Origin: Phytophthora quininea
Lineage: Eukaryota; Oomycota; Peronosporomycetes; Peronosporales; Peronosporaceae
Length of the DNA stretch: 47,920 nucleotides
Assembly: GCA_011947345.1 (NCBI GenBank)
Contig: JAAVTG010000763.1
Coordinates: 1-47,920 of the forward strand
Direction of reading: 5' to 3'
Positions 1 to 10,959 of this stretch are shown piece by piece. Every line of letters begins with the position of its first letter. The first letter of the stretch is position 1. The translations under genes were made by a program, and so were the position numbers. The notes beneath the pieces are model-generated. The model was not told the DNA's origin and made no database searches. It saw only the letters and a program-made list of their open reading frames with translations.

Positions 1-1257
1 CCCACCTTCTGCACGATCTCCATGGTGCAGTCGTCGTTCATAGGGATGCATTCCGCGTAGCAAGTCACGGGATAAGCTAGCGGACATTGGGCGATACAGT
101 CGCCGTCGTCGTTGGTGTATCCAAGAGGGCAATTCTTGTTGCTGTCCAGACTTCTCCTCTGTCGATAACAAGCCGAGTCACTTGCTTTGCCGATGGTGGG
201 GCCCACCCAGTTCCGAATTCTGACTCCGTACCAGTCCGAGCCCATTGCATCAGTAAGTGCCAAGGCCTTGGCCGACCTCTTCGTCCAGATGATTCCAATC
301 TGATCAACTTCATCGGCGCAGCGGCCAAAGAAGCCGCTCAACTGGTAGCCTTTCGGGGTGGTTAATATTGCGCTGTTGGACGTCTTCGTGCCTGCAGACA
401 CCAAGTTTCCTTCACTCGTCGTGAACTCGAGATAGAATACCCGCGTGTGGCCTTTCTTCTTGCCCCAATGCACCTCCATCTTAGTGATATACTCGCCGTT
501 GGCGAGGTTGAGAGTGTTGTCGGTCCCTCCCGAGCCACCGTGAGTCATGGTCTTCTCAATAGGGTCTGAAATCTGCAGTGTTAACGCATCGACACGTTCA
601 TCGCCACGTATTGTGATTGAGCTGACTGTCTGTCCAAGTTTAACGGATGCAACGTCGGAAAATGCAAGACCGCGAGGGCCCCCATACACGTCGCTAAGAA
701 GGATATCTTCGCCGGCGATCGCTTTTGTCGGCGTTGGCTTTTCACGGACCTTCTTAATGCTCGACCACACCACTCCAAGCAGGTCGATCTCGTCCCCGTC
801 GCGACCGAAAAAGCCTCCGAGTTGATACCCGTCCGGCGCTGTGAACTTAACCTTGTTGTCTGCCGGCGCCCCGAGATCGAGTTGCCCTCGCTCGTGATAA
901 AATTCAAGTAGAAGATGCGCGTCTTGCCGCGCTTCTTGTCCCAATGAGCTTCCATCGTCGTGATGTACTCGCCGGCGCCGAGTCTAAGCGTTCCCAAGGC
1001 GCGCCGGTGCCACCATGTCTGAACGTTTGGTTGGTTGGTGCCGTAACTTTCAAGGTGAGACCGTCGATACGCTCACCCGAGCGGATGGAGATGGAGCTGA
1101 CAGTTTGTCCCGAGACAACCAAAGACTCGTCGGAGAACCGCGTGCCGTGGGGTCCACCGTAACTGGCGCTGAGTTTGACGCCGCTCGTCGAGGCAGCTTG
1201 CTGGATAGTGCAGGCCGTAACTAGGAGCAATACATGGAGCACCGCCAGCGGCGGCAT
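1..1257 (-). CDS. Secreted tandem jacalin-like lectin protein, 3' part outside window
   Basis: Read on the minus strand from an ATG at 1257. The first ~23 residues (MPPLAVLHVLLLVTACTIQQ...) form a typical secretory signal peptide. Two jacalin-like beta-prism lectin domains follow: domain 1 at about 1190-870 (FSDESLVVSGQTVSSISIR, then GEYITTMEAHWDKK) and domain 2 at about 700-330 (AFSDVASVKLGQTVSSITI, MEVHWGKKKGHTRVFYLEF, TSEGN). After them, DSACYRQRR and a Cys-rich stretch (CPLGY, GDCIAQCPLAYPVTCYAEC, DDC) run to the window edge, so the C-terminal half is missing. Jacalin domains bind sugars; a secreted form suggests an apoplastic or cell-surface role, which is inference. The frame breaks twice by -1, at CCC 993-995 and CCCC 869-872 (top strand); one extra base in each run restores a continuous lectin reading, so I treat them as probable assembly errors. 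It is a paralogue of the divergent gene at 1986-3997. Confidence 0.8.
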
Positions 1258-1985
1258 CCGCGGGATCCTTGTCCACTGATCGGCACCGCCGAAGAATGGA
1301 AAATGTCTTCACTTACCGATAGACGCATTGTCGGTCATTTGCAACGATTGTGAACCAGGTGACGGAAAAGATAGGACATGGGATTTGTCAGAGCGATGTA
1401 CGGAGCAGAGCACACAACTCGCGAGTGCAGCATGGCGTTGCCGTCACAAAGATTGCAGCGCATGTCGGCGACAATAACATCGGCTCTTGCGTTCAACAAG
1501 CAGCTTCTTATCTGAGGTTATCGCGTGCCCGATACCATTTCGCTTCCAGATTCCTCCGAGGCCCAACAAGAGCTCTCATCGTGATAATACTGTACTGCAC
1601 CACCACGCACAGTCTCATCATTTGAATGCAGCCAAGTTGAATCGGACGATCAAACAGGTTAGTGACCGGTCTCGGTTGTTCCACGGCTGCGTGTAGGAAG
1701 GTCTTGTCGTCTCTAAAAGGGCTAAAAGGGTCTCAGTCGCCACTGACTTGGCCTCTTTTATCGTCGACGAAAGAAATTCAAAGTGCCGGTTGGACACTTT
1801 GGACACTCTCGAGACCACGACCATCGGGGAATCGCTCTGAAAACACAAGAGCCGCCGAACCGGGATCAGGCAACTTTTGCCGATCCCGCAGATTATCCTG
1901 CTCTGATGGCCTTGTCACTCCATGACTTTGCCGCCAGCGGAGGTCCTTTTAGTCGCGAGTTCCTCCTCCCACAGCGAAGGATACA
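1258..1985. other. Intergenic region between divergent lectin genes
   Basis: This 728-bp stretch separates the start codons of two divergently transcribed jacalin-like genes and should hold both promoters. The short open frames here have no recognisable content and overlap one another, so I call no gene. No convincing oomycete initiator was located. Confidence 0.5.
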
Positions 1986-3997
1986 ATGTGGTTGGCAGCG
2001 ATTCAGTTGCTGCTGGTCTTGGTCGCCGCTGTCCCGGGGAATCGTCGGACCAAGACAACTTCTTGTTGAGTGATGCCTTCGGCGGATCGGGTGGCGTCGC
2101 ATTCTCTGATATCAACTCTATCTAGCTTGGGCAAACGCTCAACGCAATCACGATTCGTGCGGACGAACGTGTGGACGCAGTGACTCTGACGGTAGCGTTG
2201 ATGACGCTCAACCAGGGGGTCCGGTGGATGGGACAAAACACTGAGCCTCGAAGACGGAGAGTTCATCACATCTGTGGAGATTCACTGGGGCAAGAAGAGC
2301 GGCAGCACGCGGGTTTTCTTCCTCAAAGTCGTCACTAGCGAGGGAAACTCCATCTCTAGTGGAACTGCTACTGAAGATCGCGCGACGGTGACTGCTCCTG
2401 ACGGTTTCCAGCTCAGCGGGTTCTTTGGTCGCGCGGAGAGTGCGGTGGATCAGCTGGGAGCGATCCGGACGAAGGTCGACGCTACACCAGCCAAACTCAC
2501 GGATGAAATGGGGACCGATTGGTACGGAGTCCCCATTCGCAACTGGGGGGGCCCCACCATCAGCAACGCTGGCGATTCGGCGTGCTACCGGAAGACCGAG
2601 TTCTTCGACAGCAACAAGGCTTGTCCGTTGGGGTACATAAAGTTCTTAGGGGACTGCATGGCTCAGTGTCCGATATCGTACCCCGTCGAATGCTACGCAG
2701 AGTGCATTCCGGCCAACGACGACTGCTCTTTGGAGATATTGACCAAGGCCGCCTCGGTGGCTGCCGCAGCTTTCAACACTGCAGCTTCCGGTGTATTTAA
2801 CGCCATCTTCAAGTAGTACAAGACGGCCCAGCAGAGCTTCGTGTGCCGCCAACATCATCGGGGTGGTCAAGTCGCTCATCTACTACATGCGCTTCCACCA
2901 ATCTCCACCCCAAGGAGACGTCGAGGAACTGCTGGCCATTGCGTACCAATCTGACGTTGTGGTTTTCGCACTGCCGATCGCCATTTGCAGTTGTCTTGGG
3001 ATCGCAGTCCCATCGAGCGTCAAGTTTTCCAACACTGTCCTCCAGATCGTCGAGGGATCGTCAAACAAGTGGTGACGAGCGGTGATGCCATTGTGTCGTC
3101 GGCGACCAACGTCTTGGCGCTGCTCGCCAACACCAGCGCTTCGAACTCGACCGCCGACAAAATGTGGACGAGCTGCAGACCCTCATCGACTCCAACTCGA
3201 GCTGCGGGTACCAGCTCAAGAACCTGACGGACCACGTGATCGCTTCCGTGAACGAGATCCGCAGCAAAAGTCCCAACGCAGCCGCAAAAGACATTCGCGT
3301 CCAGATCAGCAACTCATCGGTAGTGGTGGACGGCATCCCCGCTGTCACCAACAACTGCATGAAGGAGCTATTGACCAACAAGACCACGGACACGGCGTTC
3401 AAGACACGGGATCTACTGCGGAAGACGCTGGGCGTGATCGTCGACCAGCTCGTCGACAATGGCACGACGGATCTCGGCAAAAGCGTCGCTGCGGAAGATT
3501 ACATGCTGGAGGTGGCCAACATGGGGCTCACTGTGCTGTCCGGCCTCGACTCGACGGGGATTGTCGGGATGGTGGCCCAATTCGTGCAGCCCACGTGCGG
3601 CCCCACAGCTCTGCTGGGCGACATCGACGACGGCACTCTGCACGACGCGTTGGGCCTCGCCACCACCGACGAAGCGTTCGCAGGGAGCCATGGCGCCTGG
3701 TCGAAACACGGCGACGGCGTCGTCAACCTCATCTTTGAAAGCACCGACGCCAAGGACGTGACCGTCGTCATCTACTCGGGTGGCCAGGATCTCGCCCAGA
3801 TAGACGTGAATGCAGGCGCGACGGCCACGTGGAACTCGACGATCCTTGAGCTGAAGGACAAAGTGCTGTACCTGGATCGCTGGAGATCCAACTTGATCGG
3901 GATCCCTGGATCTGGCGGCGGCTCGCTGGTGCTCTGGGTGCCGCATGCAGCTCACGGCGGGCATCTGACGCTGCACGTCCGCATCAACACCAGCTAG
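1986..3997 (+). pseudogene. Jacalin-like lectin paralogue with long C-terminal region, multiply broken
   Basis: The start at 1986 gives a signal peptide (MWLAAIQLLLVLVAAVPG). One jacalin-like domain follows (SDAFGGSGGVAFSDINSI, LGQTLNAITIRADERVDAVT, then EIHWGKKSGSTRVFF and TSEGNSISSGT up to ~2460). Next come DWYGVPIRNWGGPT and the Cys-rich block CYRKTEFF...CPLGY...GDCMAQCPISYPVECYAEC, matching the left-hand paralogue. A helical region (about 2740-3560) and a probable beta-rich C-terminus end at TAG 3997. Frame breaks: -1 at GGGG 2036-2039, GGG 3054-3056 and AAAA 3159-3162; less simple shifts near 2200-2219 and 2850; in-frame TAG at 2123-2125 (the paralogue has Lys) and 2814-2816. Some breaks look like homopolymer errors, but the two nonsense codons and complex shifts make a decayed gene likely. 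The C-terminal half shows what the truncated left-hand gene probably continues into. Confidence 0.7.
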
Positions 3998-5134
3998 CTC
4001 GACTCGGAGCAGCTGCAGCAGATGAAGGTTAACATGACACCGTGCGCTTGTGTGTGCTTGGAGGCCACGACCGCCTTCTTCTGAGCGGTTCAAGACGACC
4101 GTCCAGTGGGGCCACCCCAAGACGACGCTTGACGACGAAGTGCTGGCCTTCGTCTTGCCACGAGGCGCGCCACCAACGTGCGGCGGTCAGCTCTGTGGGC
4201 GCCGCTTCCTCGACAATGAGCGCCATCCAACGCCTCCCGACTCTGCGAAACGGTCTGCGGACGTCTTTCGACGCGGGTTTCGGCGGCGCACGCGTCACCT
4301 GGAGACTCGACGGCGAGGAAAGCCCCACACAGACGCAAGTTGCACTGGAGCCAGCGACAGCAGAGGTGATCCACAAGAACCAGCTCGTTGAAGATGGAGG
4401 CAGCACGTTAACTAACGACAATCCAAGGCAGAAGCCGAAGGTGGATAGCAGGCGTAATGGAAGACAGTCCTCGCTAGTCTCTTTAGCTGGAGCAATGTCA
4501 GAGGCAAGTTGCCCTGCAACACGCGTAGCTCTAGCACACGATCCGCGATCTTCTCCTTGGTCCCCCTACAGTCCCGAAGAGTGCGATGCTTGATGGTTCT
4601 AAAAACAGCTGCCAGCCAATCGTCGCGTTGCTTTTCTTCGAAATCGATCCCACCGTATAATTCACCGGACGAAGGTGGCCGTAACTGTGCTACATGTGCA
4701 CACGTGCAGTACAGATTGGACCGATTGCTTGAAGCTCAGCGCGCCTCGATCGCCGCACAACTTGACTCCATTTGCTGGTGGGGCTCAAGTTGGCAGGCAA
4801 CGTCAGCTCTTCAACTTTCCAGTGCCAGCTTGGATGGTTCAGTGTTGCTGCGAATCCAGCAAAACTAACGCCAAACTAATGCTCCGCTTCCCCTAAGTCA
4901 AGGGCAGCCTCTGGCGCGTCGTCTCCAACAATGTTTTAGAGCCAAGTTACTTGCCTCCAGCTCTGACTCCTTCCATCTGTTCGTAAGTTTCGGGTCCGTA
5001 TCGACCTTTATTCGGAGCCATTTACTCCGGTGGCAGCAACACCCTTTCTCTCTACGCCACACCTTACCTCTGTGTCACTTCGCAGTCTGCCTCGTGGTTA
5101 GCAAGTCAACCAATTCGCTTACACATAGAGAGCC
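3998..5134. other. Intergenic region upstream of the myosin gene
   Basis: No supported gene. A long open frame at 4042-4593 lacks family signals and overlaps opposite-strand frames of similar length, as expected in GC-rich DNA. The last ~60 bp contain the likely myosin start site. Confidence 0.5.
5075..5082 (+). promoter_or_regulatory. Putative oomycete initiator upstream of the myosin gene
   Basis: TCACTTCG matches the oomycete core initiator pattern TCAYTYN and lies about 53-60 bp before the ATG at 5135. Downstream, CCAATTCGC loosely resembles the flanking promoter region that often follows the initiator. This is motif evidence only. Confidence 0.45.
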
Positions 5135-8100
5135 ATGCCGCTGTCGGGCCTTCTCTCCAAGCAGCCCAGCGCGCGCAGCTCCGAGATCAAGGCCGAGGCC
5201 GTCACGGCGCCGCAGCTGCGCGTGGGCGACCTGTACTGGCAGCAGGATGGGTCCCACAACTGGGTGCTGGGCCAGGTCGTGTCTCTCGAGGCGCAGACCG
5301 CCGCCTTCATCCTGATCGACGAGGCCACCGGAGAGCCGCTCAGCGACTGCAAGATGCAGAACGTGGACCTGCAGGCCACGCCGCTGTTCGCAGCCAACCC
5401 GCTCTTTAGGTGAGCAGTCCCGAAGGAGATTGATCATTATTTTCATGATTATTTATTGACTTTATATCGTATTGTATTTAGTACGGCAGCAGATATGACG
5501 TCGCTCTTCATGAGGCAGCGCTGGCCAAGAATCTTGAAGACCGAGCAGCGCTGCAGAACCAGAGACCGTACACGTTCATGGCCAACGTGCTGATCGCGGT
5601 GAATCCACTGCGGCAACTGGGCGAGCCGGACAAGATGCTGTTTGTGGGACAGCCTTTGGACAGGTGTCCTCCGCACCCGTACAATGTAGCTGAGAGCGCC
5701 TACAGACAGCTCTGCGCCGTTCGTGCAGTGATGCAGAATCAGAGCATCATTATCAGCGGAGAGAGCGGCTCCGGCAAGACCGAGACGTCCAAGATCATTC
5801 TAGACTTCCTGACCATGCGAGCAGTCCACAATCCGACCCTGCTGTCGTCTTCCTGCACCTCGGACGACGAGTGTGAGCCGGAACTGACGGCACACAGCAA
5901 CCGACCTGTTTTGGGGTGCATGCCGCCTCCTGGATCTACAACGTTGGCCATGTCATACCCACAGTCAAGTGGCAAGAGGAAATTGTCGCCCGTTGCAGTG
6001 GGAGAGAGACTCATGGAGACCATCCCGATCTTGGAGTCGTTCGGTAATGCCAAGACCCACCGCAACCACAACTCGAGTCGCTTCGGCAAGTACATGAGAC
6101 TGCAGTTTGCGACCGAGACGCACGAGTTGTCTGGCGCCAGTATTGACACGTACTTGCTGGAGAAGAGCCGACTGGTGTTCCAACCGCAGGGTGAACGCAA
6201 TTTCCACGTCTTCTACGAGCTACTGCACTCGGATGACACGGAATACTTGGAGAAGAGTTTCCACTTGAAACCTAAAGCCCCAGAGGCGTATTCGTACCTC
6301 AACCAGTCGGGATGCATGAGCTCGGATCTTATTGATGACGCCGAAAACTTCCGCAATTTGAAAAGCGCACTACAGTTCATTGGCATTCGGGAAAGCGCTC
6401 AGCATGAGATCTTCCGCCTTGTTGCGGGCTTGCTGCACATGGGAAACATTCAGATCAGTGTGGAGGATACCGAAGAAGGTCAAACGGCCTGCATCCGCCA
6501 GGATGATGAAGCATCACAAGAAGCAGTGCGCCATGCCTCAGAGCTGCTTGGCGTCTCTGCTGAACAACTCACCGAGTGCATTCTCTTCAAGCGTATCATG
6601 ACCCGCGGGTCTCGACGTAATTCTATCTACTTCATCAAGCGAGACGGTCGCAATGCCGTGTACTCACGTGACACAATTGCCAAAACCATCTACGAGAACA
6701 CATTCACATGGCTCATGTGGGAGTGCGCAGCAGCCTTAGACTACGACTCGTTCCGTAGCGATGTGATTCCTTACATCGGTGTGTTGGATATCTTTGGTTT
6801 CGAGGACTTTGAGCCCAAGAACCGAAACTCGTTCGAACAGCTGCTGATTAACTACGCCAACGAGACGCTGCAGAGTCTCTTCAACTCGTGCATTTTCGAG
6901 GCCGAGCAGGAGCTTTACAAGAGCGAGCACATTTACCACCCGACCAACCACTCGCTGTCGTTCCCGTTCCCACTGGCTGGCCAGCCGCTCAAGGTAAAGG
7001 ACCCGGATGATGAGATCGATTTCCTAGCGGAGCAGGTAGCACCCAGCGGTGACATGGTGTCGTATTCCGACAACCGCGAGTGCTTGAACCTGATTGCGAG
7101 TCGCCACGGCGGTCTCTTCGCAACTATCGACAATGTTTCTCGTCTGCCGATGCCGTCAGATCGCAAGCTCAATGAGCGTCTCCACACTCTGTTCAAGCGC
7201 CACCCGTGCTTCCCGACTCCCCACCCAAAGGATATCCGCGATACGTTCCTAATTCGCCACTATGCCGGCACGGTGTCCTACACAATCGACTCGTTTGTGG
7301 ACAAGAACAACAACATCATCTCCGACCAGTTCGAGGAGCTGCTGAAAAATTCATCGTCTCGCGTTCTGCAAGACCTGACAGGCAACGGCCGCAATGGCAA
7401 CCGTGCTCGCTCCTTGTCTAATGTTTCGACCAAATCGGCCGGTTTGTCGCCACTTGTGGGGGATCGGCGTCTTCCAAGCGCCTCAAGGGAGGAAGTACGT
7501 CCAACCTTTTCTCTACTCAAATGCAAGGCTTAACGACGGAGCTGGAAGGTACCAGCTGCAACTTTGTTCGTTGCATCAAGCCGAACACACAGATGAAAGT
7601 CGGTTTGTTTGACCGTCCGTTCGTGGTTGAACAGCTCCGATGCTCCGGTACTGTACAAGCTTGCGAAGTGCTGCGTGTTGGCTTGCCAACGCGTATCTTG
7701 TACGCTGAGGTGGTCGATGTGTACCGGAATATGCTCCCGTACGAAGTGTTCAAGCGCTTCGACTCGAACGACAAGCTCTTCACACAGGCCATTCTGTGGG
7801 CCTACAACTTCCCAACGAGCGCGTACCGCCTTGGTGATACGCGCTTGTTCTTCCGTACTGGTAAGATTGACTTGCTTGACAAGCTGCTCACACCGGAACC
7901 TGCATCGACCAAGAATTTGGGCAACCAGATGCTCCTATACTTACGAAAGAAACACTGGATCAGCGTGACTACCACAGTGATCGCCTTCAACACGTTTAAG
8001 CGGATCTTTCAGGATGTAAGGTACCGACGCCGTGCTACGATAATCCAGTGCATGGTCCGTCAACACCTCGCTCGGAAGCGTGTGCGGAAGATCCGCGTCC

Positions 8101-9097
8101 AGCTACGCATGCACAAGCTCTGGACGCGGATGTCGCACCAGGCGCAGATCATGCACGCCTACCAGGACCTACCCGACGACAAGATGGTCTTGCTGAACAA
8201 ACTACTCAGCAAGAACTATCTCCCACTGCAGCAGCGGTGGTTGCTCAAGTGGTTGGGTCCACTTCAGCGTGTTATCTACCTCCAAAAGCGCTGGAAGAAG
8301 ATCACCGCTCAGTATATGGCAAAGCGTGGCTTCTTATGGCTGTACGAGACCGTACGCCGTAAGCGCAGCGCGCTGCGAGTGCAGTCACATGTGCGTGCAA
8401 TGATCGCTAGAACTCGCTTCCTCGAACTTAAGAAGAAAGCTCTAGCTCGTCACCGATGGCACGCGGCTTACCTGAAGGTGAAGGTCTTCTGCCTCTTCAA
8501 CCGGCAGCTCCGCATGATCCACTTGGACCGTCTCGAGAAGGACAACGCAGCCTTGATGAAGAGCATGTCGGCTGTCACCGACAAGCTAAGCGAGGCTCAG
8601 GAAGAAGCCAAGTCCGCTCGGTTAGAACTGAAGCAATTGAAGCTTTCGTACGACGAAGCGAGGGTCGAAGCCAAACAGCAATACCAGCGTGTACAGGAGC
8701 TGGAGTTGGCTCTGCAGGCCAGACGCTTTGAGGTCGCAGAGCTGCGAAGACGAACTTCCGGAGGTGGCATCTGGAGCGCATCATCCGCTTCTTCACTTGT
8801 AGTGCAGCCATCTCTCCGCCGTCCTCTCCTCGAGGAATGGTCACCCCATCTCGCTTGCCGACTATGAGAAGGCAGTCACAATCAGCGTCGGAGGATACTT
8901 CGGATAAGAGGGATCGGATTGTTTGGGCAACACCATTGAGTGAAGCTGTCATGATTCCAGATGACGAGGGAGACTCGGCCAAGAGAAGACTGAGCGTCAC
9001 CGCAGTTAGCGATGGACCCGTGTTTGATTCGGAGGACGAAGAGATTCGCGCCAAGGACGCAGATATGCTGTGGTCTGTATCACGGTACATGTTCTAA
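5135..9097 (+). CDS. Unconventional myosin heavy chain
   Basis: Actin-dependent motor, about 1290 residues. Exon 1 (5135-5409) encodes an SH3-like N-terminus (VGDLYWQQDGSHNWVLGQVV). An 83-bp intron at 5410-5492 keeps the frame into the motor. Motor motifs: P-loop GESGSGKTE at about residue 181, switch I NHNSSRFGKYM at ~283, switch II/relay LDIFGFEDFEP at ~523, actin-binding region ending CNFVRCIKPN. About 60 extra residues (SCTSDDECEPE...SSGKRKLSPV) sit between P-loop and switch I. The neck (8000-8100) has one or two IQ-like motifs (RRRATIIQCMVRQHLARKR), then a coiled coil (about 8540-8740) and a short Ser-rich acidic tail ending RYMF. Two -1 breaks: GGGGG 7458-7462, where one more G restores SASSKRLKGGSTSNLFST before the actin-binding segment, and near 8808, where the tail changes frame. 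Both look like missing bases. If the second is not an error the protein ends at 8867. The exact myosin class cannot be assigned by eye. Confidence 0.9.
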
Positions 9098-9489
9098 AGG
9101 GAAAGAACTGTCCACAGAAGAGCTGGTTGCGAGTCGAAGCGAGCACCTCTCGGTCACGTCGTACTATTTTATGCGCGTTTTGTAGCGTGCCTGCTATATG
9201 AGTAGCTTTATTTTATGTTAACCAAGGTTGATTGCCAGGTGTAGCACTAGCTAGCGTTGACGTGCTCCAGGGGTCGTCGGAAGCGCCTGAGAGCCTGGCG
9301 GTGTAGTCTTGATAAAAGCGTTGATGCACATGTGTCATAGTTGGCCCCAGCACAAGAAACTGCCTCAGCTACGACTTCGAGCCTGTCGTGAAGAGTTCAA
9401 AACGGAAGATCTTCATCATGTGCATGGCTGTCACAACGACACTCAATGCAGCCTGGTGCATTGATATTGTACTGTCGTCTAGGGGCTTT
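9098..9489. other. Convergent 3' intergenic region
   Basis: Lies between the ends of the myosin (plus) and the YccV/TPR gene (minus), so it should hold both 3' UTRs. No gene, repeat or RNA is apparent. Confidence 0.5.
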
Positions 9490-10959
9490 CTACAACGTCG
9501 CGAACACTGCTTGTTCGATCAGCATCCGCGCTGAATCGTTGCTTGGTTGCACTTCCAGCAGCTGTACGGCGGCTCGGTGCACGATACTCCATCGCTGGAG
9601 CCTTGTCGCGCACGTTCCTAGACCAACGAGTGCTTCTATAAGCTGCGGCTTCAATTTGACTGCCGTCTCGTAGTGTCCAAGAGCTTTGCCAAAGTTTCCT
9701 ACAGGTCGAAAAACCCCAGCGCAATGACGATACTGACTATGGTCACCATGGAGAAGACAAGACGTACCGCTCTGATACTCCACCATGGCGAGCTTGTTCC
9801 AGGCGTACGCGAACTCAGGGAAATCCGCGACAACCTGCTCCAACATTACGCGAGCCTCATCCCACTTCTTGTCAGCCGCGAGCTCCACTGCTCGCTGCAC
9901 GTCCGTGCTAGCGCTTTGTCCGCATTCTCCGAGCCATTTCCCTTCCAAACTCGCCATCGCAAATTGGATAATGGTGCTGTCGTCGCAACGCAAATAAGCC
10001 AGCAACTTATCTTCATCAGCAGATTGCAGTTGGATAATCGACGGCGTAGGGATGGCGACATCCGCTTCTCTAGGTTTCCTAGTAACATCGCTCGGATATC
10101 GATCTGATAGTGCTCCTGACGCTACATGGTGCGTCCCATCAAACCCGTCAAAATACAGCAACAATGCCGGGTGTACAACAGCCTGCAACGACGACGTTAG
10201 AGAAATCGATCAATAAAAGGAAAAGAACTCTGTTTACCTTTGGCGCTTCATCCAGTTGGATCTCATCCTGTGGCACATTGTACAGCTTGCTAGCAAAACT
10301 ACAACTAGCACGTCAGCAATTATCCCCATCAGACAGTTAAATAAAAACACTTACCTGAATCCTGGACTGTGTGGCAGGATATCATACACCACCTTCGGTC
10401 CTGCAGCGGCTTCCACTCCGTCGGTGATCACATGCCAGGCGAAGATCACTCCCCTCTTCTCCCCTTTCACTTCCACCACATCTCCCACGAGAAATTCCAC
10501 ATTATTTGTCCTCTCTTTCGCCTGGAAAAGGCCCTGTTCTTTAAACTCCTGGATCAGGGCGTTGTGGTCGTCGACGCCTCTCAGAGCGTCGAACGCTGCA
10601 TCCACCCGCCTCCCCATTGCGTCCTGGTCCTGCTCGTCCACTGGACGCACGAATTCTGTACGCACAATCCACGCGTACGTACGATCCGCACGCTTTATTG
10701 TCTTCATGTCCTTGAAGCGATGTACGAACACTCGCTCCCGTTGCCAGTCGCCCTTGACGCCTGCGTACGATGCCACAGCGCCGGACCGGACAGCGTTGTA
10801 GAGCGTGCGTCCAGCCTCCACATCGCGCTGCAATTGGCGCGTCGACTGCAGCAACGTGCTAAGAAGAAGGACGATTAGAATGCGGGGCTGGACAATTGCT
10901 GTACGCACCGATACAGAGCGAGCACTACCGGGGACGTCATTGCTCGCTTTCCTCCTCAC
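9490..10959 (-). CDS. YccV-like (hemimethylated-DNA-binding-type) and TPR protein, four exons
   Basis: Minus strand, complement(9490-9698, 9768-10182, 10238-10289, 10355-10959); 426 residues. All introns are GT-AG and short (69, 55 and 65 bp); joining them gives one clean frame. Residues ~24-36 are hydrophobic (RILIVLLLSTLLQ), suggesting a signal anchor. A helical region of ~120 residues follows, then a YccV/HspQ-like fold (VEFLVGDVVEVKGEKRGVIF...GPKVVYDILPHS, spliced into SKLYNVPQDEIQLDE). In bacteria this domain occurs in HspQ, and in eukaryotes in FBXO21-type proteins, where it is implicated in protein turnover more than DNA binding. The C-terminus has two or three TPR-like helical pairs (DKKWDEARVMLEQVVADFPEFAYAWNKLA; GKALGHYETAVKLKP). 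Function is unknown; an organelle or secretory-system adaptor in proteostasis is inference. Confidence 0.75.

Noticed and set aside
1..4000. RxLR or Crinkler effector motifs in the secreted lectins
   Set aside because: No RxLR-EER or LFLAK-type motif follows either signal peptide.
3413..4120. 235-codon minus-strand open frame
   Set aside because: Antisense of the lectin C-terminal coding region; a codon-bias shadow.
4042..4593. 183-codon plus-strand open frame
   Set aside because: Low-complexity Arg/Ser/Pro composition, no motif, and similar-length frames on the opposite strand.
5410..5481. Myosin intron ending at the first AG (5481)
   Set aside because: It gives a frameshift into the motor; the AG at 5492 keeps a conserved in-frame reading.
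8763..8801. A ~39-bp intron explaining the myosin tail frame change
   Set aside because: The donor (GTGGCA) is poor and the length too short for the other introns here; a single missing base is simpler.
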